A stretch of 5,938 nucleotides of DNA, from positions 1 to 5,938 of the forward strand of contig JAKBFR010000133.1 in assembly GCA_021837545.1 (NCBI GenBank), read 5' to 3'. Source of the stretch: Bacillota bacterium. GTDB taxonomy: Bacteria > Bacillota_A > Clostridia > Clostridiales > Clostridiaceae. The position numbers and the translations under genes were made by a program. Below are positions 5,720-5,938 of the stretch, in pieces. Positions within the stretch are counted from its first letter, which is position 1. The number at the start of each line of letters is the position of its first letter. The notes under the pieces were generated by a model, which was not told the origin of the DNA, searched no databases, and was given only the letters and a program-made list of their open reading frames with translations.

Positions 5720-5938
5720 ATGAAAAAAGAGTTAACTCCAAGTGAAATTATTTTTTGTGCATCAAGCACAGACACCCTTAAAAAAAGTAATATTGATAGA
5801 ATACCTGAAATTACATCTACTTTAAATAAAATAAAAAAGAGCTTAAGCATTCAAAAGGACGGATACAATATATATTATGTAGATTCATTTTCAAAAGAGA
5901 AATTAGAAAATTTAGTGGAGTATGTTACGAATATATAT
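5720..5938 (+). CDS. N-terminus of a possible Lon-like AAA protease family protein (3' truncated)
   Basis: An open frame of 73 codons runs off the right edge. The ATG at 5720-5722 follows AGGA (5710-5713) at 6 bases, and an in-frame TAA at 5714-5716 closes the frame just upstream. The start MKKELTPSEIIFCAS and the later IKKSLSIQKDGYNIYYV resemble, from memory, the N-terminus of Lon-like proteases with an AAA_32 domain. In those, a KGYNIYVSG-type strand leads straight into a GxxGxGK Walker A loop. Here the residues after GYNIY (48-52) read YVDSFSKEKLENLVEY, with no P-loop, so if the relationship holds this member has lost nucleotide binding at that site. The rest of the gene is needed to test this. 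A plain hypothetical protein is the alternative. Confidence 0.5.
   Translation, partial: MKKELTPSEIIFCASSTDTLKKSNIDRIPEITSTLNKIKKSLSIQKDGYNIYYVDSFSKEKLENLVEYVTNIY

Noticed and set aside
5620..5850. 76-codon - strand frame rich in Leu, Ile and Phe
   Set aside because: It is opposed by the Lon-like frame, has no visible ribosome binding site, and shows the hydrophobic bias expected from AT-rich antisense.

Overview
The window looks like chromosomal DNA from a low-GC Firmicute, most likely Clostridium sensu stricto. Both the genes and the gaps between them are very AT-rich, codons favour A or T in third position, Shine-Dalgarno sites are strong, GTG and probably TTG starts occur, and the protein families are typical of clostridia. 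The genus is an inference, since no marker gene is present.

Layout, left to right. (1) The 3' end of a DHH-family manganese-dependent inorganic pyrophosphatase gene, closed by a perfect 15-bp stem terminator. (2) A 39-bp tandem repeat whose unit junctions form small T-tailed hairpins. It lies between that terminator and the next gene. (3) A complete 866-residue P2A-type (SERCA-like) calcium-transporting ATPase on the + strand. (4) A 660-bp non-coding convergent region holding two long hairpin elements that are homologous to each other and lie in opposite orientation. (5) A 142-residue unrecognised protein, possibly with an OB-fold, on the - strand, with an AT-rich dyad over its likely -10 box. 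(6) A complete DNA polymerase IV (dinB) on the + strand with a leader of about 160 nt. (7) A nine-codon TTG-initiated reading frame behind an excellent Shine-Dalgarno. It precedes the start of a gene that resembles the N-terminus of a Lon-like AAA protease and runs off the window.

The genes do not form one pathway. They are separate transcription units for phosphate metabolism, cation export, an unknown small protein, translesion synthesis and possible proteolysis. dinB and the last gene are on the same strand with no clear terminator between them, so they may be cotranscribed.

The most unusual content is the pair of hairpin elements between 3147 and about 3757. They share the same helix order, the same 1x1 mismatch, the same asymmetric 1x4 internal loop and the same invariant TTTGT/ACAAA and GTTAC/GTAAC helices. 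A 14-bp stem differs between them at four pairs, and all four changes are compensated. Each element lies downstream of one of the two convergent genes, and both read in the same sense relative to that gene. This suggests a repeated structured element acting in 3' untranslated regions, or a palindromic mobile element. I do not recognise it as a named family.
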